Source of the DNA: Anaerolineales bacterium
GTDB taxonomy: Bacteria; Chloroflexota; Anaerolineae; UBA7937
Assembly (NCBI GenBank): GCA_030593425.1
Contig: JAUVHF010000098.1
Span: forward strand, 1-6,163
DNA length: 6,163 nt
Direction: 5' to 3'
A program made the translations under genes and the position numbers. A model generated the notes under the pieces. It worked only from the letters and a program-made list of their open reading frames with translations, was not told where the DNA came from and did no database searches. Shown one piece after another: positions 1 to 6,102 of the stretch; positions within the stretch are counted from its first letter, which is position 1, and every line of letters starts with the position of its first letter.

Positions 1-207
1 ATCAATGGCGATTCGGATCTCGCGGTCAAGGTCATCGGCTTCGAGGGGCACCCCTTGCTGATTACTGGCGCGGATCTCTTCGGAGAACGCCGCCGCCCAG
101 AAGAGTTTGGCTGCGTTGTAGTATCCTCCTGCCTCCAACCCTCTAGCGACCCGCACCAAGCGGATTAGATGCTTGTAGCGCGTAGCATTTGAATTAGCGG
201 ATGCCAT
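1..207 (-). CDS. Unrecognised protein, N-terminal 69 residues (runs off left edge)
   Basis: An ATG at 207 on the minus strand opens a frame that continues without a stop to base 1, so only the first 69 residues are present. A G-rich ribosome site (GGGGGAG within 212-220) lies about 4 bases upstream, which supports this start. The peptide begins MASANSNATRYKHLIRL and continues with an alanine- and aromatic-rich stretch (GYYNAAKLFWAAAFSEEIRA, about residues 28-47), then an acidic segment. It looks helical and soluble, with no signal peptide and no clear transmembrane segment. I do not recognise the family and propose no function. It lies on the same strand as and downstream of the phosphotransferase gene, separated by 107 bases, so co-transcription is possible but not shown. 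Confidence that it is a real gene rests on the uninterrupted frame, the protein-like composition and the ribosome site. Confidence 0.62.
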   Translation of the reverse strand, partial: MASANSNATRYKHLIRLVRVARGLEAGGYYNAAKLFWAAAFSEEIRASNQQGVPLEADDLDREIRIAID

Positions 208-230
208 CACTCTCCCCCCCTTCACTCAAG

Positions 231-257
231 CCACCGTTTCGCCAAACGGGGCGGTGG
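231..257. other. Hairpin in the spacer after the phosphotransferase gene
   Basis: CCGTTT (234-239) and AAACGG (244-249) are perfect complements around the 4-base loop CGCC. An outer CCAC (231-234) can pair with GTGG (254-257) if a short bulge is allowed, sharing base 234 with the inner arm. The hairpin lies 58-84 bases past the stop codon of the minus-strand phosphotransferase gene. No T run follows it in the minus direction, so it is not a classical intrinsic terminator. It could be an RNA-stabilising or processing structure between this gene and the left-edge gene. The role is inference. Confidence 0.3.
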
Positions 258-314
258 TTGCTGAAGTCCCGTCCGGAACGACCGTAGGTAGCGCGGGATG
301 CAGGAGCGCCTCAC

Positions 315-2942
315 CTACTCTAATACTTCCACCGCACCTCTGTCGCCGTCCACGCAAAGGGTTTGTCCGTCTTGGAAGATCTTCGTCGCCTCTCGGATCT
401 GAAGGACGGTGGGGATGCCATACTCCCGGGCCACGATAGCGCCGTGAGATATCAGCCCTCCCTCTTCGGTCACGATACCTGCTGCCAGGTTGAAAAGAGG
501 TATCCAACCGGGGTTGGTATAGGGCGCAACCAGTATCTCTCCCTTCTTGAGCCTATCGGCCTCGCCCAGTTCCCGCACCACTTTAGCCTTTCCGGTGGCT
601 CTACCAGCGCTGCAGCCGACCCCTTTATAGACGGCTGCCTTGGTTGGAATCTCTGGCACCCTCGCTCCTCGCCCGATGGTGAGGGGTGGCTCGAAATTCC
701 GATAGCAAGCCTTCATGCGCTTGTATTTGTGAATCCAGGTACGCGCCTTCTCAGAGGAGAGTTTTCCCTCCAAGGCGGCCAACAGGTGATCCCGCGTGAG
801 GAAAAAGATATCCCCCGGCTCTTCGAGGTATCCGGACGCCGACCACCGCTTGCCCTGTTCTACAAAGACCCGATGGCAGTGATAATGGGCTAAGGAGAGC
901 ATAGGACGCGTCTCCTCACGCCACCAGGAATAACGCTTCAGAGTCTCCAAGGCCGAGAAGAACTGCCGTTTTCTGAAAAGCCTGTCTAGCCACCCCTGGG
1001 ACAAGAGACAAGCGGCCCGTCGCTCCTCTTGTAGTCGTATCTCCTTTTGCTGAGCGATCGACTTCTCTGGGTCAGTATCTCCTCCTGCCTGGAGGAACGA
1101 TTTGAGAGTGGTGAAGGCGAAGGTGGGCTCCTCATCCCAGCGAGGCAGGGACATATCTTCATCCTTCTCTGACATATAGCGAAAGTCGCGGATATACCGT
1201 TCCAAGATGGTCCAGAACGCCTGGCCCTCAGGCGAAGCCTGCAACCTCTCCGGCAGTTCGGAAGGCTCTGCCTCCAAGATGATCTCTTTGACCCGTTCAT
1301 CCTTCAGTGCTTCCTGGCTCACCTTCCAGAGTTCGAGAAGGGGACGCCCGGTGGCTACATCGGTCAAGCCGGTGAGTAAGCGGGCCATGGAGATCGGTTC
1401 GGCATCCGGGTTCCGGGCGTTTAACCCCTCCACCATCGGCGTGAAGTCATCCTGAGCCTGCGTGGCCAAGAGACTGACGATCAACGCTATCCGGTTGGTG
1501 CGGTGATGGAACTCTAAGATATCCCTAACCTTCTCGGCCAACTCAGCATCATCAAGGGCGGTAAGGTCGATCTCCGAGTATCTCGCCTCCTCCTGGGCAA
1601 ACGCTTCTTTGTACTCCTTCGCCTCTTGCCAGAAGGTCTTGTAGAGGTTTTGGAGGGCGAAGAGGACGGGGAGAGCGCGGATAACAGTGATGGGAGTGGT
1701 GGGTGTGACTAGTCCGTCCCCCTCGTAAGTGCGCTCCAGGCCTACCGATTCATCGAAGTCTCGCTCCTTAAAGCCGGGGATGATGGAGTTTAACCGCTTG
1801 ACCTCCCCCACATTCCAATAAGCCCGCCCGAAGAAGAGCCGCAGCCACTCTATCTCCCTCCTCTCCCGCATCATCTTCACCCGTTGGAACAGCTCCTCAA
1901 AGGCCCTTGCCCACTCGTATTGACCATTGATGGAGAAGGAAAGGGGGGTGATGAAACCGGGCATCACCTCCCGGCAATTGGCCGCCGTCCATTGGCCGAT
2001 CTCCGGTGTAAAGGTGTAGGAGGTTAAAGGGCGAGTCTGCAAGATATAGAACTCTCCCTTATAGAGAGCCCACTCGATATCCTGCGGATAGCCGTAGATC
2101 TCCTGCACCTCATACCCCAGCCGCATCAGTTGCAAGAGTTGCTCCCCCGTCAAACTGGCCTGAGTACGTTTCTCCTCGGGAACCTCTACCTCTTTTACCC
2201 CTGAGGGATGGGCAGGAACCACCATCATCCGCTTCTCGGCTATCTTTTGGGAGCGTATCCCTTCGTTCCAGGCATCCACCACGAAGCGGTCGGGGGTGAC
2301 TTTGCCCGAGACTACCGCTTCCCCTAGCCCCCAGTGGGCTTCGATGAGCATCTCCTCTTCCAGGCCCGTAGAGGGGTTCAAGGTGAAAAGCACTCCTGAG
2401 ACCTCTGCTGGGATCTGCTCCTGCACCACCACCCCCATCGCCACCTCCAGAGGGGAGATATGATGACGGTGGAGGTAGGAAAGGGCTCGAAGATTCCAAA
2501 GGGAGGCCCAGCAGGCTCTTATCTTCTCAGTGAGTTCCTCCAAACCCAAGACATTGAGATACGTCTCATACTGGCCGGCAAAGGAAGCCTCCGGCAAATC
2601 CTCTCTTGTGGCCGACGACCTTACCGCCACTGGCTTCTCCTCACCCAATCCGTTATAGGCTTCCTCGATAACCCCATATAACCGATGGGGCAGAGGGTGT
2701 TTCACCATCTCCTTCCTCAAAGCGGCTCTTTGGAACTCCATCGGCTCCCGATCTAGAGAGGACACCGCGGCTTCAAGACCAGCCTCCTGGAGAAAGAGAT
2801 GATAAGCAGCCGTCGTGATGCAGAACCCCCTTGGAACCCGCACCCCCGCCTGGCGCAACTCACCGAGATGGAAGACCTTACTACCTACCAGGTGTTGGTG
2901 TTCAGCCTCGATTTGATCGAGTGGAAGGAGATAACGCTCCAT
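315..2942 (-). CDS. PEP synthase / rifampicin phosphotransferase-like ATP-dependent dikinase
   Basis: An 875-residue cytosolic enzyme with the architecture of ATP-dependent dikinases that pass the ATP beta-phosphate to a small molecule through a phospho-histidine. Residues 1-307 are the PEP synthase/PPDK ATP-binding domain: AVRSSATREDLPEASFAGQ at 106-124, SGVLFTLNPSTG at 182-193, DIEWAL at 288-293 and QTRPLT at 302-307. Residues 310-770 are a long, mainly helical, charged middle domain opening with NCREVMPGFITPLSFS (322-337) and containing REETR (675-679) and PGDIFFLT (709-716). Residues 773-875 are the swivelling phosphohistidine domain, with GGLISHGAIVAREYGIP at 828-844 and catalytic His833. 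The C-terminal PEP/pyruvate-binding barrel of true PEP synthase is absent. Length and domain order match rifampicin phosphotransferases (about 870 residues), but the substrate is unproven and could be an alcohol or a secondary metabolite. AAGGAG lies about 5 bases before the ATG. It is the last of the three operon genes, 46 bases after the aminotransferase. Confidence 0.9.
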   Translation of the reverse strand: MERYLLPLDQIEAEHQHLVGSKVFHLGELRQAGVRVPRGFCITTAAYHLFLQEAGLEAAVSSLDREPMEFQRAALRKEMVKHPLPHRLYGVIEEAYNGLGEEKPVAVRSSATREDLPEASFAGQYETYLNVLGLEELTEKIRACWASLWNLRALSYLHRHHISPLEVAMGVVVQEQIPAEVSGVLFTLNPSTGLEEEMLIEAHWGLGEAVVSGKVTPDRFVVDAWNEGIRSQKIAEKRMMVVPAHPSGVKEVEVPEEKRTQASLTGEQLLQLMRLGYEVQEIYGYPQDIEWALYKGEFYILQTRPLTSYTFTPEIGQWTAANCREVMPGFITPLSFSINGQYEWARAFEELFQRVKMMRERREIEWLRLFFGRAYWNVGEVKRLNSIIPGFKERDFDESVGLERTYEGDGLVTPTTPITVIRALPVLFALQNLYKTFWQEAKEYKEAFAQEEARYSEIDLTALDDAELAEKVRDILEFHHRTNRIALIVSLLATQAQDDFTPMVEGLNARNPDAEPISMARLLTGLTDVATGRPLLELWKVSQEALKDERVKEIILEAEPSELPERLQASPEGQAFWTILERYIRDFRYMSEKDEDMSLPRWDEEPTFAFTTLKSFLQAGGDTDPEKSIAQQKEIRLQEERRAACLLSQGWLDRLFRKRQFFSALETLKRYSWWREETRPMLSLAHYHCHRVFVEQGKRWSASGYLEEPGDIFFLTRDHLLAALEGKLSSEKARTWIHKYKRMKACYRNFEPPLTIGRGARVPEIPTKAAVYKGVGCSAGRATGKAKVVRELGEADRLKKGEILVAPYTNPGWIPLFNLAAGIVTEEGGLISHGAIVAREYGIPTVLQIREATKIFQDGQTLCVDGDRGAVEVLE

Positions 2943-2988
2943 ACTCTCTCCTTATCCCCACGTACTAGCAGCTGATAGCCTCTCCTAT

Positions 2989-4239
2989 TCAGGCCAACAT
3001 CTCTGTCTGCACGGTCACGGCCTGATAGGAGCGATCCAGCGCTTCCAAGACGAGATCCACCTCTTCTTCCGTCACGATCAGAGGTGACATGATGATCGTC
3101 ACCGAGGGGTCCAAACCGGCGAAGATGGCCAGGACGCCGTTTTGACCCAACGCCCGCGTGAGCAGAGGGCCGCACTTCTTATCTACCATCTGGAGTCCTA
3201 TCAGCAACCCCCGCTGGCGGACTTCAATCAATATCTGGGGGTACTTTTCCCTGAGGAGAGCCAGCCCCTCTTGGAAGCGACTTCCCATCTCCTTGACATG
3301 CTCTAGGAACCCGGGTTCCGTGATCTGGTCCAGCATAGCCATGGCGGCCACGCACCCCAGTTCTGCTCCTCCGAAAGAGGAGAGGTGGATGAAGGGGTCG
3401 GGTTCAAAGAAACTCTCCAACTTCTCCCGGTAGCAGGTGGCCGTGATGGGGTAGATGGCCCCAGATAGCCCCTTCCCTAGAACCATGATATCGGGGACGA
3501 CATGGTACTCTTCTACCCCCCATAGCCGCCCCGTCCGGCCCAAACCTGCCTGCACCTCGTCGAGGATCAAAAGGGCCCCTCTTCGATCGCAGAGCTCCCT
3601 CACCTGCGGGAAGTAGTCGCGGGGAGGGATGAGCACTCCGCCCGGAACGGGGATGGTCTCAAAGATGACAGCGGCCACCTCCTCATCCATCGCCAAATCC
3701 AAGGCTTCGATGTCGCCGAAGGGGACGTTCATAAACCCGGGCATCAAGGGGCCGAAGGGAGCCTGGAACTTCCTGGAGCTAGCGGCTAGAGCGAAGCCGG
3801 TATGGCCGTGATAGGCCCGCTCTGCGGAGATAACTTTAGGCCTCTGGGTGTATCCCCGGGCCAATTTTATGGCCAGGTCGATCGCCTCCCCACCGCTGGC
3901 TCCAAAGAAGGTGTATCGGATGTCTCCAGGCATCAGTTCCGCCAGCCGCTTGGCCAGGGCCGCTCGATACTCGCTCATCAAGATATGATCACCGATATCG
4001 AGGCTCTCCAGTGCCTTCCGGAGGGCGGCGATCACCCTTGGCGGCCGGTGCCCCAGGTTGAAGACCCCTCCCGCGGTACGGCAATCGATATACCGCTTGC
4101 CACTTTTGTCCCAGATATAGGAGCCTTCCCGCCGGCCGGGCACCAGTTCGATGCCCATTCGCTTATAGACCGCTACCTTCGACGGCGAGACGTAATTTTT
4201 GAACTCCTCGATGATCGCTTCTTTTGTAGTTGACATCAT
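2989..4239 (-). CDS. Class III pyridoxal-phosphate aminotransferase
   Basis: A cytosolic fold-type I, class III (ornithine/GABA-type) aminotransferase that moves an amino group between an amine or omega-amino acid and a keto acid or aldehyde. Numbering from the upstream ATG at 4251 (420 residues), it shows GHRPP at 67-71, the cofactor phosphate loop GASGGEA at 117-123, the PLP-stacking tyrosine in AYHGHT (Tyr147), LILDEVQAGLGRTG at 228-241 with Asp231 for the pyridine nitrogen, VLGKGLSG at 257-264 with Schiff-base Lys260, and SSFGGAELGC at 291-300. The length is normal and the frame is intact. I place the start at 4239 (416 residues) because GAGGAAGG sits just upstream; 4251 would overlap the dehydrogenase stop as ATGA, and 4236 is also possible. 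The phosphate loop usually reads SGAEA and the later motif GGNPLA, so it is a somewhat diverged member. Its substrate cannot be deduced. The dehydrogenase next to it suggests a shared carbonyl intermediate. Confidence 0.92.
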   Translation of the reverse strand: MMSTTKEAIIEEFKNYVSPSKVAVYKRMGIELVPGRREGSYIWDKSGKRYIDCRTAGGVFNLGHRPPRVIAALRKALESLDIGDHILMSEYRAALAKRLAELMPGDIRYTFFGASGGEAIDLAIKLARGYTQRPKVISAERAYHGHTGFALAASSRKFQAPFGPLMPGFMNVPFGDIEALDLAMDEEVAAVIFETIPVPGGVLIPPRDYFPQVRELCDRRGALLILDEVQAGLGRTGRLWGVEEYHVVPDIMVLGKGLSGAIYPITATCYREKLESFFEPDPFIHLSSFGGAELGCVAAMAMLDQITEPGFLEHVKEMGSRFQEGLALLREKYPQILIEVRQRGLLIGLQMVDKKCGPLLTRALGQNGVLAIFAGLDPSVTIIMSPLIVTEEEVDLVLEALDRSYQAVTVQTEMLA

Positions 4240-4241
4240 AA

Positions 4242-4249
4242 CCTTCCTC
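4242..4249 (-). promoter_or_regulatory. Ribosome binding site deciding the aminotransferase start
   Basis: On the minus strand GAGGAAGG overlaps the dehydrogenase stop codon (TGA, 4248-4250). GAGG is 6 bases from the ATG at 4239, and AAGG is 5 bases from the next ATG at 4236. The ATG at 4251 has no such element upstream (its leader reads GCTTTCGA), although its ATGA overlap would allow coupled re-initiation. This favours a 415-416-residue product. Confidence 0.55.
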
Positions 4250-5468
4250 ATTCGAAAGCGAAGACCGCTTTAACGACCTCGCTCCTACCCTTGTTGGTCA
4301 CGGCTGCTAAGGCCCGCTTGTAGTCATCCAGTTGGAACCTGTGAGTGACAAGAGGGGCCAATTCTACCCTGCCCTCAGCCATCAGATCTAAAGCTAGTTG
4401 AAAAGTGTGTATCTCTTTCCCTTTGTACAGTTCAGTGCCGTAGACCCAGCTCCCCTTGATTTCGATCTCGCTGAACCAGATGGGTGTCCAATCCACCCCC
4501 TTAGCCATCCCCGCCAAACCCACCAAGACCATCTTGCCCCCACTGCGGGTGAAGTGGAGACCATCGTCAAGGCTGGTACCGCTTCCTACGCAGTCATAGA
4601 CGATCTCGGCTCCACCTATCACGACTGGCTTCCCCACGGGGGGGCAGCGAATGGTAGCCCCCAAGGCTTGGGCCAACTCCTGGTAATAATCCCGCTTCAG
4701 GTGGATCACTTGGTCAACGCCATACCTCTTGACCACCTCCTCTTGGAAGGGGTACTTGGCCAAGACGATCACCCGGGCCTTACTGCCCAGGCTCCGCAGG
4801 GCGGCCACCATGCAGATGCCGATGACTCCGGCCCCGATGATGAGAACCGTCTCCTCGTCCTGTGGGTAGTTGCGTAGCACCGCGTGCAACCCCACAGCGA
4901 AGGGTTCCACCAGCAGGGCGTTTTCGTCGTCCATCGCAGGGGGCACCTTCAAGAGTTGAGAGGCATGAGCCACCAGATAAGGGCTCCAACTCCCTCCTGT
5001 GTCCCGGCAGAAGCCGGTCAAGAAGCCAGGGGCGATCTCTCCCTCGGCCAATCGCTCGCAAAGTCCGGTATCGCCCCTTTGACAGGCCGGGCAGAGCTCA
5101 GGGAAGCCGCGCACTTGGCAGCCCAAAGTGGGGACGACGACGACGCGGTCGCCTTCCCTGAACCCTTTCACTTGGGAGCCCAGTTCAGCGATGGTACCCG
5201 CGTTTTCGTGGCCCAGGGTGAAGGGGAAGGAGACGAAAGCCGAGAGCGCGAGGCTGCTGTGAAGGAGGATAGTGTTCATATCGCTGGCACAGATCCCACC
5301 GTATCGGACCTTTATCTTAGCCCAGTTCTCGTTGGGCAAAGAAGGATCTGCTACCTCGCGATATTGGAGATTAGAGAGAGGGCTCCAGAAGATCGGCTGG
5401 TAGAAAAGGCCGATGATCTTGGAGATGAGGTAACGGGGGACGCTTCCGAGAAACTGTATCGCCTTCAT
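4248..5468 (-). CDS. Zinc-dependent medium-chain alcohol dehydrogenase
   Basis: A 406-residue cytosolic oxidoreductase of the medium-chain dehydrogenase/reductase family, interconverting an alcohol and a ketone or aldehyde with NAD(P). The catalytic GroES-like domain shows GGICASD (57-63, zinc ligand Cys60), GHENAG (86-91, His87 and Glu88) and LVEPFAVGLHAV (186-197, Glu188). A structural zinc lobe is suggested by Cys117, Cys126, Cys129 and Cys137. The Rossmann domain carries IGAGVIG (211-217) and a conserved YDCVGSG (291-297). The N-terminus has about 25 more residues than most relatives before the first core strands (roughly 8-33, hydrophobic and aromatic). The ATG at 5468 has no evident Shine-Dalgarno sequence; a stop lies ten codons upstream with no other start between, so the start is kept. 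It is the first gene of the operon, followed by the aminotransferase with a 4-base overlap or 8-base gap. The substrate is unknown; polyol, amino-alcohol or threonine-like substrates are all possible. Confidence 0.93.
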   Translation of the reverse strand: MKAIQFLGSVPRYLISKIIGLFYQPIFWSPLSNLQYREVADPSLPNENWAKIKVRYGGICASDMNTILLHSSLALSAFVSFPFTLGHENAGTIAELGSQVKGFREGDRVVVVPTLGCQVRGFPELCPACQRGDTGLCERLAEGEIAPGFLTGFCRDTGGSWSPYLVAHASQLLKVPPAMDDENALLVEPFAVGLHAVLRNYPQDEETVLIIGAGVIGICMVAALRSLGSKARVIVLAKYPFQEEVVKRYGVDQVIHLKRDYYQELAQALGATIRCPPVGKPVVIGGAEIVYDCVGSGTSLDDGLHFTRSGGKMVLVGLAGMAKGVDWTPIWFSEIEIKGSWVYGTELYKGKEIHTFQLALDLMAEGRVELAPLVTHRFQLDDYKRALAAVTNKGRSEVVKAVFAFE

Positions 5469-5553
5469 GTTATAAAGCGAGCACGAAGACTTACGCTAAG
5501 AAACACCTTCTAACTAGGTTAACACGAGGGGGGGGGCGGCGTTACGGGAAATC
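5469..5553. promoter_or_regulatory. Divergent intergenic region, probable operon control region
   Basis: These 85 bases separate the minus-strand operon from the plus-strand helix-turn-helix gene, so the operon promoter should lie here or inside the small gene. No hexamer pair close to sigma-70 consensus was found. Visible elements are an imperfect palindrome TAACTAGGTTA (5511-5521, arms TAAC and GTTA), followed by the overlapping palindrome GTTAAC (5518-5523), and a run of nine G at 5528-5536. The palindrome could be an operator for the neighbouring DNA-binding protein, but this is inference. Confidence 0.35.
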
Positions 5554-5793
5554 TTGCTTCAGCCTCTTGCCTTTCTGCCGATGCTGCCTCGAAGGCGAGT
5601 CAAAGATCGCGCGTTCGACGGGGGTCAATTCCTGTTGAAACATCCCCATCCTGACACGAAGATCGATCCCCATGAGCACGCAACCATCACCAGGCTAAGG
5701 AAGGAAGGTTGGAATCTTCAGAAGATGGCCGACCGGTTCGGAGTTACTCGACAGTGCATGCATCAGATCCTCAAAGAGCACGGTAAGGATTAG
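5554..5793 (+). CDS. Small helix-turn-helix DNA-binding protein
   Basis: A 79-residue (TTG start, 5554) or 70-residue (ATG start, 5581) basic protein. Its C-terminal half is a compact helix-turn-helix: residues 45-51 form a first helix (ITRLRKE), 54-62 the second (NLQKMADRF), GV the turn, and TRQCMHQILKEHG (65-77) the recognition helix. This pattern is typical of the small HTH units at the start of transposases and invertases and in short regulators. No catalytic or ligand-binding domain follows, because the frame stops at 5793. No ribosome site is clear for either start, so the N-terminus is uncertain, and the first ~35 residues look less protein-like than the rest. It is divergent from the dehydrogenase operon, so a local regulator is plausible. 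The alternative is a leftover DNA-binding domain of a mobile element, given the possible transposon remnant downstream. Confidence 0.55.
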   Translation: MLQPLAFLPMLPRRRVKDRAFDGGQFLLKHPHPDTKIDPHEHATITRLRKEGWNLQKMADRFGVTRQCMHQILKEHGKD

Positions 5794-5853
5794 CCTCCTT
5801 CCTCTCTGGAACGCCTAACATCAAACTCAGGCCAAGATCAGACCGTTTATCAC

Positions 5854-5926
5854 CCGTTTTAACAGGCGATTTTCCAAGTGTAGGTATGAATATAGGGGGA
5901 GGGTGAGTTTGCCCGGGTTAAAACGG
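5854..5926. repeat. 10-base perfect inverted repeat with ~53-base spacer
   Basis: CCGTTTTAAC at 5854-5863 is the exact reverse complement of GTTAAAACGG at 5917-5926. A partial copy of the left arm (ACCGTTTAT, 5842-5850) lies just before it. Just inside the arms, GGC (5865-5867) can pair with GCC (5911-5913), lengthening the stem with an internal bulge. The spacer is purine-rich. The structure could be a hairpin, a paired operator, or an end structure of a mobile element; it lies in the gene-free stretch downstream of the HTH gene. Confidence 0.45.
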
Positions 5927-6102
5927 CTCTCTTGGATAACTCTATACCTAGGAACACCGCGGAAAACCCGGTCTCAGGGGGGCTCTGGGAGGATAATGAT
6001 AGTCAAACAGGGGTTTTGTGGCGGAACGCGTGTTCTCATCGGCCCGTGAGCGAGACGCAGGGTCCACAGACCCCTAAGCAAGCTGACGGGGCGTTTTCCT
6101 GA
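5896..6102 (+). pseudogene. Start-less open frame, possible tnpB C-terminal remnant
   Basis: A frame is open from 5896 (after a TAG at 5893) to a TGA at 6100-6102, about 68 codons, without any ATG or GTG near its start. The tail reads RNACSHRPVSETQGPQTPKQ and then ADGAFS before the stop. From memory, the C-termini of IS200/IS605-type TnpB proteins often carry an NACG...RP...KQE-like segment just before their stop, followed by a structured RNA, and this tail resembles that. No zinc-finger CxxC and no RuvC-type motif occur upstream, so a functional protein is excluded. The similarity is weak, and the frame could be open by chance. Confidence 0.22.

Noticed and set aside
226..507. Minus-strand 93-codon open frame at the end of the phosphotransferase gene
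   Set aside because: It overlaps the phosphohistidine domain in another frame, is arginine/glycine-rich and has no family motif; it is a shadow of the real gene.
3802..4233. Plus-strand 143-codon open frame
   Set aside because: It is antisense to the N-terminal part of the aminotransferase and shows no recognisable domain.
5469..5474. TATAAC on the minus strand as a -10 box for the dehydrogenase operon
   Set aside because: It directly abuts the ATG, so transcription would begin inside the coding region, and no good -35 element sits 16-19 bases upstream.
4884..5513. Plus-strand 209-codon open frame
   Set aside because: It is antisense to the zinc dehydrogenase, whose catalytic motifs are intact, and has a composition typical of a reverse-strand shadow.
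5858..5890. Possible sigma-70 promoter (TTTAAC ... TAGGTA/TATGAA) on the plus strand
   Set aside because: Both hexamers match consensus poorly, and the better -10 candidate has a 21-base spacer.
5996..6049. 17-codon frame ATG...TGA preceded by GGGAGG
   Set aside because: GGAGG is only 3 bases from the ATG, the peptide is very short, and no attenuator-type structure follows; better explained by chance within the possible RNA region.
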